A stretch of 64,000 nucleotides of DNA from contig CAWUHX010000025.1 in NCBI GenBank assembly GCA_963922205.1, positions 1,178,001 to 1,242,000 of the forward strand, given 5' to 3'. Below are positions 46,901 through 57,556 of the stretch, piece after piece. Origin of the DNA: Romanomermis culicivorax (taxonomy: Eukaryota; Nematoda; Enoplea; Mermithida; Mermithidae). A model generated the notes under the pieces. That model searched no databases. It was not told the origin of the DNA and was given only the letters and a program-made list of their open reading frames with translations. The position numbers and the translations under genes are program-made. The first letter of the stretch is position 1; each line of letters opens with the position of its first letter.

Positions 46901-48494
46901 GAGGATAGGTAAGGCCAGACGACGCAGACTTGCAGCTCAAGATCAGCAGCAACAAGGAGCGGCCACCACCGGTTCCGAGAACGACGCCTACGATACGGCC
47001 GAGGAAACCACGACCCCACAATATTCGACGAGTCAAAAGTCGAGAACGGAGACTTCGAAAAGTCAGACGAGAACGGAGACTGCAAAAAGTCAGACGTGAA
47101 CGGAGACCTCCAAAGGCCAGACGAAATCGGATAGGACAACAGGGTCCACTGCAACAATTTCGTACACTCAGACACGAATGGTATCAAAAACCGGCGGAGA
47201 GGTTAGTACTTCATCTGGCAAGAGCAAATCTGTGCCCTCCAGCTATACCGCAAGAAGTAGCAAACCTGCGGGAAGCGTATTGGTGAAGCCCGATCTTGAA
47301 TCGGAGGAAAAGTTGATCAAGAAGGTCAAACTGAATGTGGTAGCTAATAGACCCGAAAGGGAGCCACAGCAGTTTGTCACTCCTGGTCAATTAGCTGAAA
47401 CTCTGATTGATTATTGGGAGTGGCAACGGGAACAAAGGCGCTTAATTGGACCGATCTCATTCGAAAATCCAGAGGTCGCCAATTATTTCGCCTTTGATCG
47501 CCAAGAACGGCCGATCATTTACAGAATGGTCAATGACACTATGGCCGAAATTCATGAAAATTACTGCCAGCAATTTGAAATGCAGGGCGGATTTATGTTT
47601 GACGGAGAGCGCATCCCTGAGGAAATCTGGGAATGGATCATTTTAATTCTTATTCCCAGATGGCTTCATGACTATGATGCCTCAGACGTTTTTACGGCCA
47701 TTAGGTATGTGACCCTAATGATCTTTCTACAGTTGGACTTCGCTCCAATCACGCCAACGGCAATTGGTAGGTGGTATGCCCAGGCGTGTTCGTTTGCAAA
47801 CAGACAACTAGTCATTGAGGCCCAGGGAAACCGTGTAGACGATGTCTACATTGCAGCCTTTAATCAATATATTTTTATGGGCTCGCAAAGGTTAAACCAG
47901 ATGGGTGTTAAGAGGAAGGCACCAGGCGATGACAGATCGCAAGCTGATAAATATCAGCGAATGGCTGCCAAGAGCCCAAGTAAGTTTAAAGTGCCTAGAC
48001 TCCCTCCGGCTAAGAAACAACCGCCGACGATACAACAATCATGGGCTACGACCAGCCAGAGGTCATATAGTGAAGCTGCTAGCACTTCTTACAAAAGTCC
48101 GCTTTCTCGGTCAAAATCAATTTCATCAAAATCTCTCAACTCAACTTTCCGGACTCAAAAACCACAACGCAGCAGCTCCACTAGCAGTGGTCAAAGGCAG
48201 CAGGGGAGAGACGATATGTTCTCAAACCCGGCCCTGTACAGGGCTAGACCAGTATATGACCAAGGTCAAGCCAGAGGAGGCTTCAGAGGGCGCCCTCAGC
48301 GACCTTACAGAGGCCAACCCGGCCAAAAGTTTTTTTTTCTACCTCCCGTAGGTCGGTTTCGACGCGCGAGGGATGTTGGGCACCCTGTTGATGCCAATTC
48401 GTGTGGGGAAATCGACATGCAAATCGACGAAATGGACGACCAGCGGCGTAGACATTTGCATAGAAATGGAGCGCCAAAGAAAGACCGAAAGTGA
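43990..48494 (+). pseudogene. ORF2 exon 2: DEDDy exonuclease-like polyprotein, two in-frame TGAs
   Basis: About 1,500 codons in one frame with TGA at 44253-44255 and 47097-47099. The N-terminal domain looks like an RNase D/WRN-type 3'-5' exonuclease: motif I VCGFDVEKV (DxE, D at 44169), motif [12 protein letters not shown], motif [16 protein letters not shown] (YxxxD). The first TGA falls between motifs I and II, where element A has Cys. A middle domain (45480-45960, [10 protein letters not shown]) is shared with element A. Then come a Pro/Ala-rich linker, an acidic [18 protein letters not shown] run, a coiled basic region with RRRKR and RRRR, a Thr/Ser/Gln repeat containing the second TGA, a conserved tryptophan-rich domain (47390-47900) and an RG-rich tail that runs 121 bases into the 3' LTR. 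Likely a proofreading or RNA/DNA-trimming enzyme plus a nucleic-acid-binding particle protein; this role is inferred. Confidence 0.7.
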
Positions 48495-48988
48495 TAGTGA
48501 AAATCATTGTTCACTATATTCTTGTTTTTATTATATTTTTGGCTATATTGCTGGCGTCCCCAAATACATTTTTCCCAGCAATGTGTTTTGTTCACAAATT
48601 ATTTACTGTGGTATACCCACATTCTTTTTACATATTCCGTCGGACATATTGTTTAATATATTTGTTTATTCATTTAGATTATTCGCATCGACGAAGGGGG
48701 AGGGCCAGAGGCCCAGGCGCCAGCTTACACCAGGTAAGCTTTGGGAAACCCCTTACGGGTTATACCCACATAAGTTTATCCCTGAGGGGATTCCTTGTCT
48801 CATCTAGGAGACTGCGGAGGTCCTTGGTAAGGCCCCCATATTTAGGACAAAGTTTATCTTTGTTGTTGTAGGTCTGGGGATAACCGGACTGTTGCACTAT
48901 CACCGAGGCTTAGCCAAGGGATCAGTTCTAACAGGTCAGTTCAGACCCAATCTTTTCTTACGCCTCTTAAGGAAAGACCTGCACAACA
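48374..48988 (+). repeat. 3' LTR of gypsy element B
   Basis: This 615-bp repeat is preceded only by a short purine run (GAGGGA) instead of a long polypurine tract. It carries the same donor-like GTAAGC as the 5' copy. Confidence 0.95.
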
Positions 48989-49528
48989 ACAAGAAATGCA
49001 AATGACCAAGAAAAAGTTGAACACAAAGGCACGATTGTAATACCTTATAGTGGCCAACTAACACAGAAACTGAAGCCAATATGCCACAAGTACAAGGTTC
49101 GACTAGTTGCCACAAATAAAGACACTATCAGGAAAAGAGTCAGCAAAGTAGCACCACCTAGAAATAAAGAAGATACCCGGGGTATAGTATACCAAGTACC
49201 TATGGCTCCATGTGGGAAAGTATACATAGGAGAAACGGGCAGAACACTTAAGATCCGTATTGCAGAACACAGAAATGCCCTTAAGAAGCTGAGCCTTGAG
49301 AAAAGTGGTGTGGCGGAACATTGCCTATCATGTGGATGTACACCCAATTTTGACAATACCACCATACTTGCCCAAGAGCCTAATGCCTACAAAAGGAAGA
49401 TCAGAGAAACCATTGAGATGGAAAAAGTGGGGTCAAAAAATGTAGGTAGTAAGAGCATTGAAATAGGCCACATATGGAACCAAGCATTCCTTAGAAGGGC
49501 AACAGACAGAAACCCAAGTCTGAACTAG
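48989..49528 (+). pseudogene. Penelope copy 2, GIY-YIG endonuclease fragment
   Basis: Continuation of the protein cut at 35217. It reads RNANDQEKVE, a linker with LTQKLKPICHKYKV, GIVYQVPMAPCGKVYIGETG (the GIY-YIG equivalents), the Arg of TRIAEHRNA-like KIRIAEHRNA, and the distal Glu in RKIRETIEME. It ends with TAG at 49526. It has no internal stop. Joined to its RT half it would still lack the N-terminal RT because of 5' truncation, so it was dead before the gypsy inserted. Confidence 0.93.
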
Positions 49529-49581
49529 TACCCCCAAGTCAGGATATATAGCACTTCTAAACATGTTACTACTGGCCCCCA

Positions 49582-49634
49582 GGGCCCAGCGGTAGCGCTC
49601 TAGACATTCAATCAAACAACCAGGGTTCAATTCC
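49582..49634 (+). other. tRNA-like A-box/B-box segment, copy 3
   Basis: GGGCCCAGCGGTAGCGC followed by CCAGGGTTCAATTCCCTC: an A-box/D-arm-like segment and a clean B box (GGTTCAATTCC, 49624-49634) at tRNA-like spacing. Confidence 0.5.
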
Positions 49635-49674
49635 CTCAAGTAGAAAATTTTGTAAAAAAGGAGTTTATTGTCGC

Positions 49675-49710
49675 CTGAGGAAGGTAGTAGGTAGACTACC
49701 GAAACGTCGC
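49675..49710 (+). ncRNA. Hammerhead-ribozyme-like motif, copy 3
   Basis: CTGAGGA (49675-49681), stem GGTAGT (49683-49688) with ACTACC (49695-49700), GAAA (49701-49704), then CGTCGC. A second GTCGC directly precedes CTGAGGA. The core and stem II are good. Stem I is weak. Confidence 0.5.
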
Positions 49711-49830
49711 ATTACCATAACCACTGTATTATTATTCGTTCATTGTGTGCCTACGGGCAAAATGAAAGCATTATATAATTTTTATGCGATTGTAAGGCCA
49801 AGGAATGGAGAATCATAAAGAAGATGACAT

Positions 49831-50542
49831 CAGAAAGCAACAGAAGAAGCGAAAAAAAGAACAAAGAAAAAATAAATACGACAGTCTAAAAAACAAAAAA
49901 AGGAAAACTAAGAATGCGATATAGAAAAGAGGAAAAGATACCAAACAGAAAAATGGGGAAATTATGATGTATCTGGAAAACAGCGGTATATGAATGGAAA
50001 AGCGAAAAATGGAAGAAAAAAGCACCAGGAAAAGCGATAAGTTTTAAGGAAATTAGATAAAAAGAAAAAAAATATTGACTGTATCAGATCAATAAAAGGA
50101 ATTGAGAAACGGAATAAACTAAAATAAAATTTAGAGCAGAAAAACTTCAAAGAAAATCAAATGGGATAAATAAAACAACAAAAAATACAAAAATAATATG
50201 CAATAAAATTAATTAAATGAAATAACCCAGAAAATTCTTATATGCATATGCAAATTCCCATATGCAAATTAGTATTATTTCCTGTAACATCATAATAGCA
50301 GTACATGCATTTTTTGTGGTTTTTTTATGTACTCATTTAATGTTGTCTTTTTGCCACTAGCCCTTTCTTCTTTGCAAACTTATTTTTCCTTTATGTTAAT
50401 GAAAAATACGAAAATACACACTTTATCAACTGGAGAAACATTTGGTGGCGTTAGTGAGACAGTGGCTGTAGTGATAGTTGATGAATATTTGATGGCTCAA
50501 ATTACAACCCTGTTTTTGATTCATTGAATGCATGGAGACAAT
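49831..50542. other. Right core of the inverted-repeat element
   Basis: Purine-rich and AT-rich sequence with no gene. A short repeat TATGCATATGCAAATTCCC occurs near 50240-50270. Confidence 0.5.
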
Positions 50543-51553
50543 GGCCATAATAGCTTAGTTGTGGCGAGACCAGAATGATGATAAACTTGTAAGAAATGAA
50601 ACTAAATGACCCAGTTAAAAAAAGAGAATAAAAAACATGAATTCTTTGTCAATATTTACAATTACTCGTAGGTGCATTTTTCTGCACGTACTCTACTGTT
50701 TGTTTTCGTCCTTCTGCTTGTTCCTTTTTCTTTGAACTCTTTTGTTTGTCACTTTAATTCACTTATTGCTTTTCTACATGTTCACTGATTCATATATCTC
50801 GCTTTTTCTCTTTATTCAAGTAATTTTCTCTTGAAATATTTGACTTTGTTCCTTATTATTTTACTTTATTTTCCTTTCAATTCTTTCCTTTTGTTTATTT
50901 TTCACTTGTTTTCTTGTTTCTCTTTCTCTTTTTTAGATGTAGATGTTTTTTCTTTACACTTTATGAGGAAAATTTAATAGGGAAGCTTAATATTTACTTG
51001 TATCAAGTTCAAAAAATGATGTTTATGACATATGTAGGCAAAGTAGGAAGGTGACAACAGGTCGGATGGTCAAGTGACAGGTTGCTGTGTGGCATGCAAT
51101 TATTATTTACCGCTTTGTCATAACAGTCACTGCAGTATTCCATATACATATGTTGATGAGCAGATTATGGTAGTGGACATTTGACCTTTTTAGTTGCTGT
51201 GTATGCGTACAATCATCATATGTATAAGAATTGTTATATACTTCTTATACACTCTTTGCAACTTATGACAAAAATTGCATGCATAAAAAGTTAGGTTTTC
51301 TGCGCTATTTTTAGCTTGGGCCATTAAGAAACGAAACAAAATGAGAAACGAAGCACTGTTAAAACGAACTGAAATGAAAAACGAAGCCTTAAATTTCATT
51401 TAGTTTTACGTTTCAATTTCATTGGAAATTAAAGGAATCTATTCTTATGTTTGTTTCATTGCATGTTCATAACGAATTAGAAAATCGAACCGAATTTTCG
51501 TTTCATGACCTCGATTCGCTTGCAAAAAATAGACTGATAGGATAGGGCATGGA
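50543..51553 (-). repeat. Right arm of the inverted-repeat element
   Basis: Inverted copy of 30153-31177. Its outer end, GGGCATGGA, abuts resumed Polinton coding sequence. Confidence 0.85.
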
Positions 51554-51670
51554 CAAATGGGGTATCCACCTTGGTTATAAGATGCTGGTCGAGAGCAACG
51601 GGGTTACAGTACAATTTACCAATTTGTTTAATGGAACAAAATGGAGTTTATGTAAAGAAATGAGCTGATA
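51554..51670 (+). pseudogene. Polinton gene 1, continuation fragment
   Basis: One plus-strand frame reads LGYKMLVESNGVTVQF and TKWSLCKEMS, then meets the TTTC microsatellite. Position and composition suggest it continues the gene begun at 29945. Sequence with a QFWRW-TNTIHEIVP motif after the microsatellite (52215-52390) is probably its C-terminus. Confidence 0.35.
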
Positions 51671-51676
51671 TGATTT

Positions 51677-52156
<480 letters not shown>

Positions 52157-52394
52157 AACAATTTTGAAGCTTGAATTGGTTTTTCTTTCTTTCAAAGTAT
52201 ATAATGTTTTTTCTTTAGCAATTTTGGCGCTGGACCAATACGATACATGAAATAGTGCCAATTATTTCAAACGAGTACAATGCTCTAGCAGTCCAACCAA
52301 TGTTAAAACGCAAACCAAACAATAATGGTGACGCCAATGCTTCAGAAACAAAAATTGCTGGAAAAGATGATGCTGGTAATTTCTGCTAAAGAAA

Positions 52395-52829
52395 TGATTC
52401 ACCCTGCTCTATAAAGATTTATTGGTGCTATTCGGAATGGCAAGAAGCTTACGATGAATTAGTTAGAAATGTGCTTATGTAGAACTTATTCAAGGTTCAC
52501 CTAACTTGGACAAACTTCAAAAAAGTAAAGACACACCTAAATTATTAATTATGGATGATATGATGCAAGAGATGAAGAATGATCAATGTTTAACTCAACT
52601 TTTTACTAAAGGATCACATCACTGGAATCTATCAGTAATACATATAGTTCAGAACACATTTTTTGATGGAATGCATATGAGTAGGATAAATGCTCAATAT
52701 TTAATTCTTTTAAAAAACCCAAGGGATAGGTTACAAGTCTGCACATTGGCTCCAGAGATTTTTCCAACTACTTCGAATTATTTCATAGAGGTGTATGAGG
52801 ATGCTACCAGTAAACCATACAGTTATTAA
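52395..52829 (+). pseudogene. Polinton packaging ATPase (FtsK/HerA-type), C-terminal part
   Basis: This encodes the genome-packaging ATPase that pumps Polinton DNA into capsids. A KIYWCYSEWQEAYDEL block is followed, after a stop near 52480, by LLIMDDMMQEM (Walker B), a sensor-like SVIHIVQNTFF strand and KNPRDRLQVCTLA, ending YEDATSKPYSY. The P-loop expected just upstream is not recognisable: the sequence around 52330-52395 is degraded and ends in a stop. The gene follows gene 1 on the same strand. Inactive. Confidence 0.8.
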
Positions 52830-53028
52830 TTAATAGGTCTTACACAGACATGTCTGGATAAATATCGACTTAGATCTAATATATTTCCCAACAATGATCA
52901 CATGATTTTATATACAACTAAATAATAATTGATCATTTTCACAAAAAACTTTATACAAGTTACTTGGATCTCATTATTTATCGATATGTTATACAGTAAA
53001 TACGCTTTTCTTTTCATAACTGTTTTTA

Positions 53029-53310
53029 TTGTATGGGTATCCTTTTCAATTTTATGAATATGGAGAAACTGTAAATGTTACGGATTTTATGATACCGATT
53101 ACAAAAAACGGTATAAATCAGGAATTATTATTATGGGAAAATTATAAATTACACATAACACCCTTACTACATGATGTAGAAAAAATTTTACATTGTCCTC
53201 AGAATGATGGGCAATTTATGCAATTACGAGTGTGTTTCAAAATATATATTTTCAATCCTATGGTATTTTCTTATTGTAGTCCTACCTGTTATGTTTATAT
53301 CTCTGCTTAG
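53029..53310 (+). pseudogene. Unidentified Polinton ORF fragment
   Basis: A 90-codon frame with a hydrophilic, beta-rich start (YGYPFQFYEYGETVNVTDFM) and an ELLLWENYKLHITPLL helix-like segment. No ATG at the start, no family recognised. It may be a remnant of a capsid or accessory gene; this is not established. Confidence 0.3.
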
Positions 53311-54065
53311 ATCCGAAGATGTCAGCAATATAACTCAAGTCCTATTGGCTTGTACTCAATCGACTACTGTTGGTCACTCAAAGGAGCTTCCTATTAGCAA
53401 TCGACCAAACACAGTGCAACAGTCCTTAAGCAGAAATAAACACAACCTTCAGTCACTAATAAGTAACTGGAAACTCTAACTCTTGCAATCGAAGGGCACT
53501 CAGGGTCTCCCCAGATGCCTCCCAAAGGTTTACACAAATACACAAAACTCACTACAACAATATCCAATGGAGCTGGGGCTTTAACTTGGCTTGGCTCCCG
53601 TGTAATGCGGCTCCCTCCTTCCGCTTAATGCGCAAGTAATAATATAGTAAATAATAAATAATAATATTACTAATAATATGCAAATCTGGGTGTCGGGCTG
53701 TCGACGCTTGCCTTTACTAGGCGAAACAATACAATACAATTTATAACGGACGCGACTCACCCACGACACACCAAAATTGCAAGAAGAATATCGAATGCCT
53801 ATTTTTCTCTTTTTTGGTGGAATCGTAACTTCGTCAATTCACCAATTTTGCATAGATGTGGGATTGCTACTGCCGTAAGCACATCCCCAACATACCAGTA
53901 AATTTCAAAGCTTGTACATCAAAGGCACTAGATTAAGATATAGTGATACTGTAGATTTATTACATAGTCAGAAAAAAATATTTTTCAGAACATCAGTTTA
54001 GTCAAAATTTTTGAAGATGTTGGTCATTTTTCTATAATTTGTTTGTTTGTTTTGTGACAATTACA
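53311..54065. other. Non-coding stretch, possible small insertion
   Basis: Part of it (53300-53900) is less AT-rich than its neighbours and separates Polinton gene fragments. No ends, repeats or genes that I can define. Confidence 0.4.
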
Positions 54066-54528
54066 ATGTCAGCCACATTTGAAGTTTTTGTCAGAATGGT
54101 GCAAAATAAAGTAGAGGGTAAAAATTTTATATCTATACATCTAGTTATTAAACTATAGTATAATTTTTATTTAAGGTAAAGTACTAACCAACAAACAGAG
54201 ATGTGAGATGGCTGATTTGTTTTGGACTCATTTCTCATCCCAAGCCAAGATTTTTTACAAAGACATAGCTAAGGCATGCAATCATTTACATCGTGAAGTT
54301 GGTTTACCTATGGGATGTAAAAAAGTTACACAATTTTGGTGTTTTGCTTAATTATTACTAATGGAATTGGATATGATCATACCTTGCTCTATTTTTGTAG
54401 AAGATCTTTTTTTAAAGCTAGATACAACTCATAAACTATTTTTTATGAATATGAATAATTTGTGTGCTTTTTCTAGACTTGAAGAGTTAAATGTCATTAT
54501 ACAAAATAAAGCTTCATTACTATCTTAA
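54066..54528 (+). pseudogene. Unidentified Polinton gene with a 58-bp intron
   Basis: Exon 1 runs from ATG 54066 to 54117. The intron at 54118-54175 (GTAAAA...TTTAAG) keeps phase. Exon 2 continues GKVLTNKQRCEMADLFWTHF and HLHREVGLPMGCKKVTQFW, a TAA near 54350 interrupts, and the frame goes on to TAA 54526-54528. About 135 residues, mainly helical, basic in the middle. No known family recognised. It sits among structural genes of the element. Confidence 0.45.
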
Positions 54529-54610
54529 TGTAATACCTTAGCTATTTCAATGTTCATTTAACATTTGGTCATTATTGTAATATTTTTCTGTACTGTATGG
54601 TCTGTTTTGT

Positions 54611-54951
54611 ATGGCTTCTAGATTAAAGAAATATATTCATGAGCTCAACGTGTTAAAAAATTCAAATTATGTTCAAAGACGTGTTTTTCTTCAACATTCC
54701 CCCTGTTGTTTATGCGAAATTCGTTTGAACATTTTGAACCGTAATATTCCTATTAATTCAAACTTAAAAAAGAAATTGGCGAAACATAAATTATTGCTTA
54801 GAGCTTTAGCTACAGGACACGAAAAAGCAAGAAAAAAGACTTACGTAATAAACATGCAAGAATTGTTCAAAGTGGTGGAGCATTTTTACCTCTAGTACTA
54901 CCAGCTTTATTATCTACACTAGCAACTTTTGTTACAGAGAAACTATTATAG
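54611..54951 (+). pseudogene. Small basic Polinton protein with C-terminal hydrophobic segment, frameshifted
   Basis: ATG 54611 leads to a Lys/Arg-rich protein with CCLCEIRLNILNRNIPI and KKLAKHKLLLRALATG, then QELFK. A one-base frame change near 54875 follows, after which GGAFLPLVLPALLSTLATF (a likely membrane or amphipathic segment) ends at TAG 54949-54951. About 110 residues in total. Basic proteins with a hydrophobic end of this kind occur in Polintons between packaging and integrase genes. A virion core or membrane-active role is possible, not shown. Confidence 0.5.
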
Positions 54952-54952
54952 A

Positions 54953-55810
54953 ATGAAATTTGCTAGTAAATTTGCTCTTATACCTCATGAGGTTCTGAAT
55001 AAGTTGAATATCTCTCAGGCTTCATCGTCTTCTTCGACAAGTGCAAATGAAAAGACAGGAATAGCTAAACAAGTGGACATGTATCGTAACGAATTAGAGC
55101 CCATTTTGAAAGATAATACATTATCACTCGAAAAACAATACAAAATGTACTTGCAATTATTTTCACAATATTTAACTTTTGAACATGAAAAGGCTCAACC
55201 CTCTACTGTGATTTAAAAACAAAAAGTTATTGATGATAATGAAGATGAAAATTATAGTGCTAATTTGAAACAAAAACAAAAAAATTGGTTGAATGATGAA
55301 AAGTTACTTAGTGGTATTTCTAAACAGTTTAAACGCTCAGCATCATTATTATTGGAACATGTGGGACGTAACCCTAGTATAAATGTTATTAAGCGAGTTG
55401 AAGTATTAATTGATGAAAAATTAAATGAAGGATCACATATTATTGATTTATTACATGCTTTGTCGCGTAAATGCTCAAAAACTATGCAATCAGTTGGAGT
55501 TGGTGAATTTGCTAATGCTTTGATAAAACATAATGTACCCTTAGAGGCTATAAGAAACCCTTTAAGTAAAATGTTATTCACTGTACATCGGAAACACTTC
55601 TACCATACACCTCCAGAAGAATCAGATAATCAGGCAGGTACTAGTGTCAAGCAGTTGAATAAACCCCTCGTGAAAGGTATTGATTTATTTTCAAGTGGTG
55701 CAGAAGAAGAAGATATCAAAGACGATTCATTCTTTAATAAAGGAAACTCGACAGAAAAGAAGATATGGCGAAAAGTTACAGCACTTAGATGGTATACACC
55801 CTTGTACTAG
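54953..55810 (+). pseudogene. Unidentified Polinton protein, one in-frame stop
   Basis: ATG 54953 overlaps the end of the preceding gene by spacing of one base. One TAA at 55214-55216 interrupts a 285-codon frame. The N-terminus has FASKFALIPHEVLNKLN, a Ser-rich linker, then helical segments (NWLNDEKLLSGISKQF, NPSINVIKRVEVLIDEKLN, DLLHALSRK) and an acidic C-terminal part ending WRKVTALRWYTPLY. The order before integrase is typical for Polintons, but I do not recognise the family. It may be a scaffold or minor structural protein. Confidence 0.5.
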
Positions 55811-55814
55811 AGTG

Positions 55815-56905
55815 ATGAACACCTTACTTTCGAAATTATACAAAATTCACACAGAAATCCTACAGCTTTTTCTAGTATTGAAAAGTTATATGTTGAAGCT
55901 AGAAAACACTATAAAACAATTACACTTAAAAATGTTAAAGATTGGCTCTCAAAACAAGATAGTTATACCTTACATAAGCAAGTCAACAAAAAGTTTTCGC
56001 GTAACTGTATTTATGTTACAGCTATGGATCAACAATGTGAAATTGATTTTTCAGATATGTCTTCTTTAGTAGATTTTAAGGATGGATATAAATTTATGTT
56101 TACATGTATAGATGTATTAAGTAAATACGCATGGGTTGAACCATTAAAATCAAAACATGCAAAGAATGTATGTGATGCTTTTCAAAACATTTTAAAAAGA
56201 GGTCGAATCCCTTGGAGAGTGCGCAGGGATAAAGGAAAAGAATTTGTCAACAAAGATTTCCAAAAATTATTAAAAGATGATGATATACATTTTTTTACTT
56301 CCCAGAATTAAGACATCAAATGTTCAATAGTGGAATGGTTTATTAGAACTTTAAAAACTAAATTATTTAAATATTTTACAGAGTTTACCACTTATAAATG
56401 GATCAATATTTTACCCTCAGTTGTTTCGAACTATAATCACTCTATTTATAGATCAATTAATAAAAAACCTATTAATGTGAATTATTCTAACAAAAAATTA
56501 TATGGCCAAGACTACCCTGAAAGCTTATACACTAGAAAACCTAAGATGGATATAGGAGATTAAGTGTGAATTAGTAAACATAGAGGCGTGTTTGACAAAG
56601 GTTATTTACCTCAATGGAGTGAAGAAGTTTTCAGAGTAAAACATATTGTGAAGACTAGAAATCATATACTCTATAGAATTCAAGATTTGGAAGGCGAGGA
56701 TGTAGAAGGGCTTTTTATGAAAAAGAGCTACAGAAAATAGATTTTAATCCTAATATCGAAGAATACAAAATTGAAAACGTTTTGAAAACTAAACGCTTAC
56801 CAGATGGTCTGAATAGAGTACTTCTGAAGAGGTGGGGTTATCCTGAAAAATTCAACAGCTGGATTTTAGAAAAGGATATACAAAATGATGACGACCAGGA
56901 TTATG
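55815..56905 (+). pseudogene. int: Polinton retroviral-type integrase with chromodomain
   Basis: Integrase that inserts the linear element and creates 6-bp duplications. The N-terminal part has HRNPTAFSSIEKLYVEARKH and VKDWLSKQDSYTLHKQ. The DDE core has EIDFSDM, CIDVLSKYAWVEPLKSK, RRDKGKEF and SIVEWFIRTLK. An SH3-like tail has RGVFDKGYLPQWSEEVFRV. A chromodomain has EYKIENVLKTK and RWGYPEKFNSWILEKDI (56760-56905), which could direct insertion to marked chromatin. Stops at 56309-56311 and near 56562-56571 and one frame change before the chromodomain inactivate it. All three acidic catalytic residues are still readable. Confidence 0.85.
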
Positions 56906-57250
56906 ATGAACAACTTTGGACTGGCATATTATCTTCAACAAGATACACTTTTATCAAGAATTTTTTTATGAGTTTTTGCTTGCGATACACTGCCCGAGAT
57001 AGTTAACAGACCTGCGGCTTTAATTGCAAACACCAATACATCTTTTAAAAAAGTAGTCATTGGATAGCTATGTATTTTGATAATGATAACTCTGTATATT
57101 ATTTTGACTCCTATGGTTTACCACCAATTATTCCTGCTTTTATAAGCTATATTAACAAGAATGCTACAGTAAGATACACAAATAAGAAACACCTACAAAA
57201 TTTTTATAGCAGAGTTTGTGGTATATATACTTTATTTTTTGTATTATAAA
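56906..57250 (+). pseudogene. Polinton adenain-like cysteine protease, frameshifted
   Basis: Maturation protease of the adenovirus C5 type. Across two or three frames one reads a [13 protein letters not shown]-like start, [23 protein letters not shown] (catalytic His), YYFDSYGLPP (acidic partner), then LQNFYSRVCGIYTLFF (Gln and nucleophile Cys). Motif order and spacing fit. Frame breaks near 57050 and the absence of a clean start show a pseudogene. It follows the integrase on the same strand. Confidence 0.75.
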
Positions 57251-57556
57251 GTGCAACATGTTCCTATGTATAAAATGTTTAAAAGTTTTAGAAATACAAA
57301 TTTTGTTTATAAGTTAGTTTGTAAGTTCTTTCATTGTAAATTTTCTGTAAAAGGTCGATTGCGAAACAAGTTATGTACATGCTCGTAAAAGTTAACTCCG
57401 CATTCTTTATGTATTTTTGTATAATTTTACTTCTATACTAGCTCCACCTCCTTTATATATTTTTGTATAATTTTATTGGTTACTTTACTAGCTCCACCTT
57501 CATATAAATTTATGTTAGACTAGTTAATTGTTAAATAAAAAAATTTTTATTTTGAA
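57251..57556. other. AT-rich spacer downstream of protease
   Basis: A repeated phrase ACTAGCTCCACCT (57438 and 57487) lies within a roughly 50-bp imperfect duplication. No gene. Confidence 0.5.

Larger units (their letters stand above)
35218..48988 (+). mobile_element. Ty3/gypsy retrotransposon B with spliced exonuclease-like ORF2
   Basis: A 13,771-bp element is bounded by 614/615-bp LTRs (TGTTGGG...CACAACA) with a 4-bp target duplication, ACAA, on both sides (35214-35217 and 48989-48992). The site is confirmed by the uninterrupted Penelope copy. It encodes one gag-pol frame (35928-42764) and a second large ORF (43186-48494 with an intron). There are four in-frame stops (36429, 37932, 44253, 47097) but no frameshift in about 11 kb of coding sequence. 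The LTRs differ at roughly 16 sites by eye (about 2.6 percent). It is therefore young and only just inactivated. Confidence 0.95.
31701..49816. mobile_element. Penelope-like element, head-to-head pair with nested gypsy
   Basis: A complete minus-strand copy (31701-34703) abuts a 5'-truncated plus-strand copy (34704-49816). The whole is flanked by a perfect 14-bp direct repeat, AAAGAAGATGACAT (31687-31700 and 49817-49830). Inverted, 5'-truncated partners are typical of Penelope-like retroelements, which prime on nicked DNA using a GIY-YIG endonuclease. The plus copy is interrupted at 35218-48988 by gypsy element B. The uninterrupted minus copy gives the pre-insertion sequence. Confidence 0.92.
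49529..49816 (+). repeat. 3' pseudo-LTR of Penelope copy 2
   Basis: Homologous to 31732-32024 and 34420-34703. It ends at the 14-bp target duplication. Confidence 0.8.
30153..51553. mobile_element. Inverted-repeat element inserted in the Polinton
   Basis: About 1.0-kb inverted arms (30153-31177 and 50543-51553) start with TCCATGCCCTATCC and point toward each other. They enclose unique core segments 31178-31700 and 49817-50542, which are separated by the Penelope insertion. With nested DNA removed the element is about 3.3 kb and has no coding capacity, so it looks like a non-autonomous DNA transposon with long terminal repeats. It splits a Polinton gene. I could not identify an unambiguous target duplication, so an inverted duplication made by rearrangement is the alternative. 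Confidence 0.65.

Noticed and set aside
48373-48871. 126-144-codon frames in the LTRs of element B
   Set aside because: Identical frames occur in both LTRs, overlap in several phases and encode hydrophobic low-complexity strings without a family match. Only the ORF2 tail is supported there.
49582-49634. Functional tRNA gene
   Set aside because: A and B boxes are present but the acceptor stem does not close and the anticodon stem is poor. Recurs in every Penelope repeat.
53311-54065. SINE or small DNA transposon
   Set aside because: Composition differs from its surroundings, but I found no terminal repeats, target duplication, A-tail or Pol III boxes.
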